64,000 nucleotides of DNA from Flavobacterium shii (lineage in GTDB: Bacteria > Bacteroidota > Bacteroidia > Flavobacteriales > Flavobacteriaceae). A program made the position numbers and the translations under genes. The notes below the pieces were generated by a model. The model did not search any database. It saw nothing but the letters and a program-made list of their open reading frames with translations, and was not told the origin of the DNA. The stretch covers positions 274,910 through 338,909 of the forward strand of contig NZ_JAOZEW010000003.1 in the NCBI RefSeq assembly GCF_025847235.1, read 5' to 3'. The number at the start of each line of letters is the position of its first letter. Within the stretch, counting starts at the first letter, position 1. Positions 27,523 through 35,138 of the stretch are shown here, one piece after another.

Positions 27523-27846
27523 GAGTTTTTATTTTTGAATAATGATTTGTGATTTCAGATTCAATTAATCATTAATCTATAATCTTAAGTTTATTTTGAA
27601 TTTGAATTTGAATTTTTTCAGCTGTGCTTTACATATCAGAAACTTCAATAATTGTCATCATTCTCTCTAATCTTTCCAGATAAGAAAGTGATTTTATTTC
27701 GGTATCCTTTCTTTTTCGATAGCCTTAATATTTGATCCAATAATTTTATCTGTTTCCATTTTCAACAAATACTAAAAAAACTCAAAAGTTTCTTGCTTTT
27801 TGAATTCCTCTGTAAAATTCACAAAGCAAGAAACTGACACTAATTA
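27523..27846. other. 324-bp gap with possible decayed coding remnant
   Basis: No intact gene was found. On the minus strand, an ATG near 27760 opens METDKIIGSNIKAIEKERIP and then stops. A second frame continues with KDTEIKSLSYLERLERMMTI before a stop, as if one small gene had suffered a frameshift. This is weak evidence. The right end holds the terminator of the YfhO gene. Confidence 0.35.
27787..27835 (-). terminator. intrinsic terminator of the YfhO gene
   Basis: A 13-bp perfect stem (AGTTTCTTGCTTT / AAAGCAAGAAACT) with a 23-nt loop starts 11 bp after the stop at 27847 on the minus strand and is followed by TTTTGAGTTTTTTT. Confidence 0.8.
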
Positions 27847-30282
27847 CTAAGACTGAGCACTAGATTTCCTTCTTTCAAAATAAATTCCTCCTATTAAAAG
27901 AAGCAACATCCCTATTGAACTAAAAAGTGTAATTGTACCTCCGGTTTTAACAACTTGTGGTTCAAATTTGAACTCTATTGTATGTTTTCCTCCCGGAACT
28001 TCCATTCCTCTCAAAACATAATTCACAGGAAAATGATCTGTAAGTTTACCATCTATATAAGCATTCCAACCTTTTCCATAATAAATCTCTGAGAATACTG
28101 CCAAACCTTCATTTAAATTATCCGATTTGTATTTGATATAATTAGGTTTATAAACTTCTAATTTTATAGTTCCGTTAGCATCCCATTTCTTTTTTAATCT
28201 AGCACTTTTAAATTTAGAACCATAATCATGAATATTAAAAACAGCTACATTTTTAGTGTCCAAATGCTCTAAAGTTTTCATCTCTGCATCGGCTGTATTA
28301 ACCAATTTCAAATCTTTTACAAACCAAGCATTACCATTGGCATCTGGATTTATTGTTGGAAATTCCTGACCTTCTTTATTTACCTGAATAACATACTTAA
28401 CATTAAGCATATTAAGAATTTCTAAATTATTTTTAGAAATTTGATAATCAAACAATTGTTGCATTCTTCTAGGTCTTACCGCACTATATCCTCCAATTGT
28501 TTTATGGAAATAAGATGTTCTTCCTTGTAATTGTCCCTGAACATCAAATACGCGGTAAACCGAAGTATCCTTTAAAATTTGAGTATCTGCTGGCGTTTCT
28601 TGAAAAGGAGCCGCAATTTGTACCGGACTAACGAAATCTTTTGCTGAAACATATTTTTTATCTACAAAAAATAAATCAAAAATCATAAAAATACTAACTA
28701 TTATAAGTGCCGTATTTTGTGATAATTTATTTTTGATAAAGAACCATAAGGCTCCAAAAGTAACCACTATGAAGAATCCTGAACGCAATAAATCTGCAGA
28801 GTACAAGCTTCTTCTATCGGCTTTAAGTGCATCAACAAAATCAGGTCCGTAACTTTCTAGAAAGTAACTATCACTTGCTCCCGAGAAATTAAACATGCTT
28901 TTACTAAAAAGCAATATCAATAAAACACCTATACTAAAAACTCCTGTTTGAACCAATCCTTTTTGCTGTAACTTAGGATCAGTATCTTTTAGTTTGAAAA
29001 AAGATTGTAATCCCATAATTGCAAGAACAGGGAAGCATAATTCTAAAATAACCTGTATCGAAGAAACTGCTCTAAATTTATCATACATCGGAACGTAATG
29101 AATAAAAAAGTCTGTTAGTAACGAGAAATTTTTACCCCAAGAAAGTACTAAAGAAACCATTGCGCCTGAAAAGAACACATATTTAATTTTTCTGTCATCA
29201 ATAAACAAAGCCAAAACTGCCAAAAAGAAAACAACAACTCCTATGTATGCTGGTGCAGAAACGATAGGTTGATCTCCCCAATATGTTGGCATTGCTGAAA
29301 CAAAATCCTGAGCTTGTCCTTCCGGAACTCCTTGCCCAATCATGAATTCATACATTTTACTATCTGTACCTACAGGTTCATGGCTAGAACCTCCAAAAAG
29401 TCTTGGTGCAATTAAATTAAAACTTTCGGCAATACCATAACTATATTCGGTGATATAGTCGGTTGTCATTGATGCAGTTGTTAGATTTTTAGATCCATCT
29501 GGATTGAAAGTCAATTCACTTTTATCACGAATACTAAAACTAGCATATTCGGATGTAGCCAATAAATTAGTAGCATTTGCGCCTAAAGCAAAAATTCCGG
29601 CTACAGCCAAAACTCCAAATGATATTAAAAGTGGCTTATATTCTTTCTCTTTAATAAAATTAAAAGCGTAATATCCTGAAAGAATCAATAAGAAAATCAA
29701 TAAGTAATAAGTCATTTGGAAGTGGTTGGCATTGATCTCCAACGCTACCGCAAACATGGTGAGCAAACCTCCGAGAATATATTTTTTCTGAAAAACGAGT
29801 ATAAATCCGGCAATAACCAGTGGCATATATGCAATAGCATGTGCTTTGGCATTATGTCCAACTCCTAGAATAATAATTAAATATGTAGAAAAACCAAAAG
29901 CTAGTGCTCCTATAAATGCTTTAAGAGGATCGATTTTTAAAACCAATAACAACCCATAAAACCCTAAGAAATAAAGGAAAAGATAATCGGCAGGACGAGG
30001 TAAAAATCGTAAAGCGTCATCTATTTTCCCTACATAATCATGTGGATAATTAGCCCCTAATTGATAAGTAGGCATTCCGCCGAAAGCCGAATTTGTCCAA
30101 TAAGGTTCAGAATGTTCAGTTGCTCTGAAATCATTTTGCTCTTTGGCCATTCCGGTATATTGTGCAATATCCGATTGAAAAATCTGTTTTCCTTGTAATA
30201 CAGGATAAAAATAAATTAAAGAAACGAGTACAAATCCCAATATAACAAGGGCATGCGGATAAAGCTTATTTATTACTTTCAA
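27847..30282 (-). CDS. YfhO-family multi-span membrane protein
   Basis: This 811-residue protein belongs to the YfhO family (bacterial membrane protein, GT-C-like). An N-terminal helix (HALVILGFVLVSLIYFYPVL) is followed by the conserved loop QIFQSDIAQYTGMAKEQNDF, about a dozen membrane segments, a periplasmic C-terminal domain and a last membrane helix. B. subtilis YfhO takes part in lipid-linked sugar transfer to lipoteichoic acid; a Gram-negative counterpart would decorate another glycan, which is inference. The start appears to be TTG at 30282, since an upstream in-frame stop leaves no ATG and the sequence MKVINKLYPHALV is conserved in type. The DUF4834 gene precedes it by about 49 bp. Confidence 0.87.
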   Translation of the reverse strand: MKVINKLYPHALVILGFVLVSLIYFYPVLQGKQIFQSDIAQYTGMAKEQNDFRATEHSEPYWTNSAFGGMPTYQLGANYPHDYVGKIDDALRFLPRPADYLFLYFLGFYGLLLVLKIDPLKAFIGALAFGFSTYLIIILGVGHNAKAHAIAYMPLVIAGFILVFQKKYILGGLLTMFAVALEINANHFQMTYYLLIFLLILSGYYAFNFIKEKEYKPLLISFGVLAVAGIFALGANATNLLATSEYASFSIRDKSELTFNPDGSKNLTTASMTTDYITEYSYGIAESFNLIAPRLFGGSSHEPVGTDSKMYEFMIGQGVPEGQAQDFVSAMPTYWGDQPIVSAPAYIGVVVFFLAVLALFIDDRKIKYVFFSGAMVSLVLSWGKNFSLLTDFFIHYVPMYDKFRAVSSIQVILELCFPVLAIMGLQSFFKLKDTDPKLQQKGLVQTGVFSIGVLLILLFSKSMFNFSGASDSYFLESYGPDFVDALKADRRSLYSADLLRSGFFIVVTFGALWFFIKNKLSQNTALIIVSIFMIFDLFFVDKKYVSAKDFVSPVQIAAPFQETPADTQILKDTSVYRVFDVQGQLQGRTSYFHKTIGGYSAVRPRRMQQLFDYQISKNNLEILNMLNVKYVIQVNKEGQEFPTINPDANGNAWFVKDLKLVNTADAEMKTLEHLDTKNVAVFNIHDYGSKFKSARLKKKWDANGTIKLEVYKPNYIKYKSDNLNEGLAVFSEIYYGKGWNAYIDGKLTDHFPVNYVLRGMEVPGGKHTIEFKFEPQVVKTGGTITLFSSIGMLLLLIGGIYFERRKSSAQS

Positions 30283-30331
30283 TTTTGGTAGGTTTGGTTA
30301 AGGATGAAAATCTATTTATTCGATCACAAAT

Positions 30332-30631
30332 TTAATCTATTTCTTCGTAATCAACGTAATCACCGACTTTTTTGGTTTCACGCGGTTTTTTCGCATTAGC
30401 GGTATCAATTATCACCTCATCATTTGTTCTGGTTTTTTGCCATGAATTATTTTGTTGCTGCTGTGTATATTGTTGTTGCTGTCTCTGAAAATTCTCTCCT
30501 GCTTTATCTACCACTTTCTTTACTAAAACTGGCAAAAATAATTTTGCCAAGAATCTAAAAATGTAATAAAAAGCAATCATATAAAAAATTGCTTTTATAA
30601 GACCTGAAAAAGATGCTGTTTGCATAATCAT
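30332..30631 (-). CDS. DUF4834 family small membrane protein
   Basis: This protein of about 99 residues has one membrane helix near the N-terminus (LIKAIFYMIAFYYIFRFLAK), a basic patch (PVLVKKVVDKAGENF), a Gln-rich linker (QRQQQQYTQQQQ) and an acidic C-terminal tail ending KKVGDYVDYEEID. This matches the Bacteroidota family DUF4834, of unknown function. I place the start at the ATG at 30631 (MIMQTASF). An ATG two codons downstream is equally possible, while the frame extension to 30667 would start at TTG. It probably forms an operon with the YfhO gene. Confidence 0.8.
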   Translation of the reverse strand: MIMQTASFSGLIKAIFYMIAFYYIFRFLAKLFLPVLVKKVVDKAGENFQRQQQQYTQQQQNNSWQKTRTNDEVIIDTANAKKPRETKKVGDYVDYEEID

Positions 30632-30705
30632 ATAATTTTTTTCAAAAATAATAAATCCATTCTTCAAAATTAAGATATCAATCTTAAATAAATAATAAAA
30701 TATAG

Positions 30706-30713
30706 TACATTTG
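30706..30713 (+). promoter_or_regulatory. -7 promoter box TACATTTG
   Basis: This exact TAnnTTTG match predicts transcription to start near 30720. That is downstream of the ATG at 30716, which supports the ATG at 30749 as the true start of the following gene. Confidence 0.55.
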
Positions 30714-30748
30714 AAATGCGTTATTACTTTTTAACTAAAAAAAATAAT

Positions 30749-31741
30749 ATGTTTAAAATCAAAAACTTGATTATTTCCTGCGTTTTATTAACGCCTTATC
30801 TTTTTTTCGGCCAACATACCGATGTAATCAACTCAAACCGTCCTGGTGAAACAATGTCGGCATTTGCTGTAGGAAAATCAGTAATCCAAGCTGAAGTTGG
30901 CGTATACGGAATCAATGAAAAACATAATTTATTAAATTACGACGCTAGTGGTTTCGGAACAGATTTAACACTTCGCTGGGGACTTTTTCGTGAGCAATTG
31001 GAACTTATTGCCGATTTGCAATATCAAATGGAAGATTACAGCACTCCCTATAGTAGCTACAAAAAAAATGATTTTAAACAGACTATATTAGGAGCAAAAT
31101 ATTTAATCTACGATCCGTTTAAAAACTACGAAAAGAAAACCAATATATATAGCTGGAAAGGTAATCAACGATTCAATTGGCATCAATTAATTCCTGCAGT
31201 TTCTGTTTTTGCAGGAGCAAACTTTACTTTTGCAGGTAATCCTTATGCCTTTACAAAAGAATCTAGCATTTCTCCAAAAATCATGTTGATTACTCAAAAC
31301 CATTTAGGTGATGGAAAATGGGTATTTGTAACTAATATTATTGCTGATTACATCACAACCGATTATCCAAGTTATGGATATGTATTAACGCTTACGAGAG
31401 GTTTTAATGATAAATGGTCTGGTTTTGTAGAAAATCAAGGCTACAAAAGCGACTTTTATAGCGATTGTATCGTGAGAGGTGGTGCTGCATATTTGTTAAA
31501 TAAAAACATGCAAATCGATGCTTCTTTAAGCACAAACTTTAAAGACACTCCCTCTATTTTTTACGGAGGTGTTGGGTTTTCATGGCGTTATGATGCCAAG
31601 TATAAAGAGGTTCAAATGAGCTTTAAAGACGGAAAAGACAAAAAAGGGAAGAAAGGAAAGAAAGATAAAAAAAGTAAAAAGCAAACAGACGAAGAAGATT
31701 ATATGAAAATGGAGCAAAAACGAAAAGCTACTTTTGAATAA
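30749..31741 (+). CDS. outer-membrane protein of the MetA-pathway (phenol degradation) family type
   Basis: This is a 330-residue protein with a signal peptide (IISCVLLTPYLFFGQ) followed by beta-barrel-like alternating sequence starting DVINSNRPGETMSAFAVGKS. That opening is typical of the putative phenol-degradation MetA-pathway / transporter family (PF13557) of Bacteroidota. The last 40 residues form a Lys-rich soluble tail (KKGKKGKKDKKSKKQTDEED), unusual for a barrel that normally ends in a strand. The start at 30749 is preferred over 30716 because the upstream ATG overlaps the likely transcription start. Ligand unknown. Confidence 0.8.
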   Translation: MFKIKNLIISCVLLTPYLFFGQHTDVINSNRPGETMSAFAVGKSVIQAEVGVYGINEKHNLLNYDASGFGTDLTLRWGLFREQLELIADLQYQMEDYSTPYSSYKKNDFKQTILGAKYLIYDPFKNYEKKTNIYSWKGNQRFNWHQLIPAVSVFAGANFTFAGNPYAFTKESSISPKIMLITQNHLGDGKWVFVTNIIADYITTDYPSYGYVLTLTRGFNDKWSGFVENQGYKSDFYSDCIVRGGAAYLLNKNMQIDASLSTNFKDTPSIFYGGVGFSWRYDAKYKEVQMSFKDGKDKKGKKGKKDKKSKKQTDEEDYMKMEQKRKATFE

Positions 31742-31814
31742 AATTAAGCCTAAAACAAGAACTACTATCTCCTAAAAAAACAGGAATATTTTTAAAATAA
31801 ACAATACAATCTTA

Positions 31815-32933
31815 ATGATTACAATACAAGAAGCTAAGTCTAAAAAGGAATTAACCGAATTTATAAAATTTCCTTTCTCATTATATAAAGACAATAAATA
31901 TTGGGTCCCACCTATTATTGCCGATGAGTTGGAAACTTTTGATAAAACTAAAAACCCCGCTTTCGAAAATGCCGAAGCTACTTTTTTTGTCGCACATAAA
32001 AACAATGAAATAGTAGGAAGAATTGCTGCCATAATTAACTGGGATGAAGTTAATGGACAACAAAAAAAGAAAGTCCGTTTTGGCTGGTTCGACGTTATTG
32101 ATGATATTGAAGTTACCAAAGTTTTACTAGAGAAAGTATATGAATTAGGTCGAAAAAACAACCTTGAATACGTTGAAGGTCCAATGGGATTCTCTAATCT
32201 AGATAAGGTTGGCGTTTTAACCGAAGGATTTGATGAAATCGGAACCATGATTACTTGGTACAATCATCCTTATTACGCAACTCATTTTGAACAATTGGGT
32301 TATGTTGTAGAAAAAAAATACGATGAAAGTAAATTTCCTTTTTCAAACGTAAAACCAGAATTTTTCGAAAAGGCAAATGAATTGGTAAAGAGAAGATATC
32401 AATTAAAACCGCTTAATTTCAAGACAACCAAAGAAGTTATGCCTCATGTAGATAAAATGTTTGATTTATTTAATGAGTCTTACGCTTCTTTATCATCATT
32501 TGTAGCAATATCGGATGTGCAAAAAGAGTATTTCAAGAAAAAATATATTAGTTTTATCAATCCTGAGTTTATAAAATTCGTAGAAGATAAAGATCATAAT
32601 ATCGTAGCATTCAGCATTGTAATGCCTTCATTTTCGGAAGCTTTACAAAAAACTAAAGGAAAGCTGTTTCCATTCGGATTCCTTCATTTGCTTAAAGCAA
32701 AAAAACATAGTAAGGACATGATTTTTTATTTAATTGGCGTTCATCCAGAATACCAAAATAAAGCCGTAACAGCAATAATATTCAATGAATACTACCATAC
32801 TTTCAAAGAAAAGGGTATTGTAAATTGTTATAGAACTCCTGAACTTGCCGATAATGCAGCTATTCATAATTTATGGAAACACTTTAGCCCCGTAGTACAC
32901 AAACGAAGAGCTACTTTTCGTAAAGAATTATAA
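31815..32933 (+). CDS. GNAT-fold N-acetyltransferase-like protein
   Basis: This is a 372-residue soluble protein. The N-terminal third has ATFFVAHKNNEIVGRIAAII, a GNAT-type strand-helix. A second half carries FLIGVHPEYQNKAVTAIIFN-like sequence (FYLIGVHPEYQNKAVTAI), which resembles the acetyl-CoA pyrophosphate-binding motif in degenerate form. The middle (YVEGPMGFSNLDKVGVLTEG, YYATHFEQLGY) is typical of a duplicated-GNAT family found in Bacteroidota and other bacteria. Substrate unknown. It is followed closely by a strong hairpin terminator. Confidence 0.75.
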   Translation: MITIQEAKSKKELTEFIKFPFSLYKDNKYWVPPIIADELETFDKTKNPAFENAEATFFVAHKNNEIVGRIAAIINWDEVNGQQKKKVRFGWFDVIDDIEVTKVLLEKVYELGRKNNLEYVEGPMGFSNLDKVGVLTEGFDEIGTMITWYNHPYYATHFEQLGYVVEKKYDESKFPFSNVKPEFFEKANELVKRRYQLKPLNFKTTKEVMPHVDKMFDLFNESYASLSSFVAISDVQKEYFKKKYISFINPEFIKFVEDKDHNIVAFSIVMPSFSEALQKTKGKLFPFGFLHLLKAKKHSKDMIFYLIGVHPEYQNKAVTAIIFNEYYHTFKEKGIVNCYRTPELADNAAIHNLWKHFSPVVHKRRATFRKEL

Positions 32934-32940
32934 AAACCAA

Positions 32941-32969
32941 AAATCCATTCGTTATGTACGAATGGATTT
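32941..32969. terminator. bidirectional terminator, stem AAATCCATTCG
   Basis: An 11-bp perfect stem with a 7-nt loop is followed by a T run on the plus strand and T-rich sequence on the minus strand. It lies between convergent genes. Its stem is nearly identical to that of the terminator at 33502-33526. Confidence 0.85.
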
Positions 32970-32991
32970 TTTTATTGCCTAAGTTTTAAAT

Positions 32992-33447
32992 CTATTTACA
33001 ATCAACCTTTGATAATGTCATTTTTGCATCAAACTTCAATGTCTTTTTATCTTTAAAAACCATTTTTCCGTTTTTTTCGATAAGATCCCCGTAGCCATCA
33101 ATATAAGTTGTTCCCTTTTTCAAGAAAGCAACTTCCCTTACAGAAGAAACCCCTTCGGATTGAAAAGTATAATCGGCAATGAGCGTATCTCCTTTAATAG
33201 TTCCGTTTATAGTCCCTTCATTTTTATCTTTTTCGTAAATTTTGTATATCAATTCTCCGTTTACCTCATTGCGCGAATTTGTATTCAGGGTCATTTTTAT
33301 AGTATCTTTATTAATTACCGACTCGAAACATTGCTCGCCTACAGATTCTACTGCATCGAGGGTTACTTCTTCTGGCTTATTTTTTTTACAAGAAACTAAT
33401 ACCATTGTAAAAACTCCAATTATTAGCATTATTTTTTTCATAATCAT
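32992..33447 (-). CDS. small predicted lipoprotein
   Basis: This is a 151-residue protein with signal peptide and lipobox (FTMVLVSC, Cys20) followed by KKNKPEEV. The mature part is beta-rich and polar (GELIYKIYEKDKNEGTINGT, ADYTFQSEG, VAFLKKGTTYIDGYGDLI), in the style of small outer-membrane or periplasmic lipoproteins of unknown function. Two ATG codons two codons apart (33447 and 33441) could each start the protein. It stands alone between two terminators with near-identical stems. Confidence 0.75.
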   Translation of the reverse strand: MIMKKIMLIIGVFTMVLVSCKKNKPEEVTLDAVESVGEQCFESVINKDTIKMTLNTNSRNEVNGELIYKIYEKDKNEGTINGTIKGDTLIADYTFQSEGVSSVREVAFLKKGTTYIDGYGDLIEKNGKMVFKDKKTLKFDAKMTLSKVDCK

Positions 33448-33501
33448 TCCGTTTAAAAGTTTGAGTGTTAAATATACTATATAAAAGTTTTAAACAAAAA
33501 A

Positions 33502-33526
33502 AATCCATTCGCATAACGAATGGATT
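33502..33526 (-). terminator. terminator of the alpha-oxoamine synthase gene
   Basis: A 10-bp stem (AATCCATTCG / CGAATGGATT) with a 5-nt loop is followed by TTTTTTTTG on the minus strand. It lies 53 bp after the stop at 33580. Confidence 0.85.
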
Positions 33527-33579
33527 CTTTTATATAATCCCCATATAATCAAAAAATAATATAGGATTCAAGCTAATTA

Positions 33580-34842
33580 CTATGCATCTAAATCAACTTT
33601 AGTTCTGCTTGCAATTTCTTTATAAGTTCCGTTTTCTAATTTTTCACGAATGGCTTCAAAAGCTACTAACGTTTCGTCAATATCACTTAAAGTATGTGAT
33701 GTAGTAGGTATCATTCTTAATAGAATGATACCTTTTGGTATAACCGGATAAATTACGATTGATAAGAAGATACCGTAGTTTTCTCTTAAATCATTTACCA
33801 TTACCATTGCTTCTGGCACACTACCTTCAAGATAAACTGGAGTTACACAAGTATTTGTATCACCAATATTAAAATTTCTAGAGCGTAATCCGTTTTGTAA
33901 AGCATTTACGTTTTCCCAAAGTTTATCTTTTAATTCTGGGTGGCTACGTAACAATTCCAAACGTTTCAAAGAACCAATAGTTTGAATCATTGGTAATGCT
34001 TTTGCAAACATTTGAGAACGTAAGTTGTATTTCAAATAATCAATAATATCTTGATCTGCAGCTACAAAAGCCCCGATATTTGCCATAGATTTAGCAAAAG
34101 TAGAGAAATAAACATCTATATCATCCTGAACTCCTTGCTCCTCACCTGCTCCAGCTCCTGTTTTACCAAGTGTACCAAAACCGTGTGCATCATCTACCAA
34201 AAGTCTGAAATTGTATTTTTGTTTAAGAGCTACGATTTCTTTTAATTTCCCTTGTTGTCCTCGCATTCCAAAAACACCTTCGGTAATAAATAGAATACCA
34301 CCACCTGTTTCAGTTGCCATTTTCGTAGCACGTTGCAGGTTTTTTTCCATACTTTCAAGATCATTGTGTTTGTATGTAAAACGTTTACCCATGTGCAAAC
34401 GAACACCATCAATAATACAAGCGTGAGAATCTACATCATATACAATGATGTCATTTTTAGTAACCAAAGCATCAATAATAGATACCATTCCCTGGTAACC
34501 AAAATTCAATAAATAAGCCGCTGGTTTCATTACAAAATCAGCCAATTCATTTTCTAATTGCTCATGATATTTAGTATGACCAGACATCATACGCGCACCC
34601 ATAGGGTAAGCTGCTCCAAACTGAGTTGCAGCATCAATATCGGCCTGACGAACTTCTGGATGATTTGCTAAACCTAAATAGTCATTCAAACTCCAGTTTA
34701 AAATATTTTTTCCACCAAATTGCATTCTTGGACCAAGTTCACCTTCTAATTTAGGGAAAACAAAATAACCCTCAGCTTGTGAAGCCCATTTTCCTAATGG
34801 CCCTTTATTGTTCTGAATTCTTTCGAATAAATCTTTTACCAT
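33580..34842 (-). CDS. alpha-oxoamine synthase, probable serine palmitoyltransferase or cysteate acyltransferase
   Basis: This 420-residue PLP enzyme of the alpha-oxoamine synthase group condenses an amino acid with an acyl thioester. Hallmarks are NYLGL-type NDYLGLANHPEV, GARMMSGHTKYHEQLE, DVDSHACIIDG, LLVDDAHGFGTLG and the PLP lysine in STFAKSMANIGAF. The group includes KBL, AONS, ALAS and SPT. Flavobacteria use such an enzyme for sphingolipids or for the sulfonolipid base capnine (from cysteate). With no biotin or threonine-degradation genes nearby, the lipid role is preferred, but the choice between serine and cysteate is inference. A TATTTTTG box precedes the gene. Confidence 0.85.
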   Translation of the reverse strand: MVKDLFERIQNNKGPLGKWASQAEGYFVFPKLEGELGPRMQFGGKNILNWSLNDYLGLANHPEVRQADIDAATQFGAAYPMGARMMSGHTKYHEQLENELADFVMKPAAYLLNFGYQGMVSIIDALVTKNDIIVYDVDSHACIIDGVRLHMGKRFTYKHNDLESMEKNLQRATKMATETGGGILFITEGVFGMRGQQGKLKEIVALKQKYNFRLLVDDAHGFGTLGKTGAGAGEEQGVQDDIDVYFSTFAKSMANIGAFVAADQDIIDYLKYNLRSQMFAKALPMIQTIGSLKRLELLRSHPELKDKLWENVNALQNGLRSRNFNIGDTNTCVTPVYLEGSVPEAMVMVNDLRENYGIFLSIVIYPVIPKGIILLRMIPTTSHTLSDIDETLVAFEAIREKLENGTYKEIASRTKVDLDA

Positions 34843-34882
34843 AAATATATTTTGAAGTAATAATTTTAATTTAAACAGCGTG

Positions 34883-34890
34883 CAAAAATA
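34883..34890 (-). promoter_or_regulatory. -7 promoter box TATTTTTG
   Basis: This is an exact TAnnTTTG match on the minus strand, 41 bp before the start of the alpha-oxoamine synthase gene. Confidence 0.45.
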
Positions 34891-35062
34891 ATGATTATTA
34901 TTCTAAAATAGAGTTAGCCAATTATTTTTATTAAAAAATATTCTGAATATCAATATTCAATGAATTAATCACATCGGAAAGCATTTTATTTAACAAGATT
35001 AAACGCGAACATAAAAATAAAAGTCAATTAAATTTAGCTATAATCTTGTAAATAACACATGA

Positions 35063-35080
35063 CTTTTGTCATAACAAAAG
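35063..35080. promoter_or_regulatory. inverted repeat upstream of nirK (TTGT-N4-ACAA type)
   Basis: CTTTTGTCATAACAAAAG has perfect 7-nt arms and a 4-nt spacer. The core TTGT-N4-ACAA resembles sites of Crp/Fnr-family regulators. Its centre lies about 37 bp before the transcription start predicted from the -7 box, a position used by activators. It overlaps the left end of the second palindrome by 5 bp. Confidence 0.45.
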
Positions 35081-35095
35081 ACAAAACAGTCTTTT
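35076..35095. promoter_or_regulatory. predicted NO-regulator operator at nirK
   Basis: AAAAGACAAAACAGTCTTTT has perfect 7-nt arms (AAAAGAC / GTCTTTT) and a 6-nt spacer. Near-identical sites stand before ric (40669) and the Rrf2 gene (41780), each about 40-46 bp before the start codon and touching the -7 box. It is the best candidate for the operator of the Rrf2-family regulator encoded at 41285. Confidence 0.65.
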
Positions 35096-35102
35096 AAATT
35101 TG
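35095..35102 (+). promoter_or_regulatory. -7 promoter box TAAATTTG of nirK
   Basis: This exact TAnnTTTG match begins at the last base of the palindromic operator, so a bound regulator would cover the promoter. It leaves a leader of about 30 nt before the ATG at 35139. Confidence 0.6.
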
Positions 35103-35138
35103 TTTTAGATTTAAAAACTAAAATAAACCAAATTTATT

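Noticed and set aside
33580..34842. Annotation as glycine C-acetyltransferase (kbl) or bioF
   Set aside because: The fold is the same, but no threonine dehydrogenase or biotin genes are nearby, and the STFAKSMANIG lysine motif fits the lipid-forming enzymes better. The call is left at family level.
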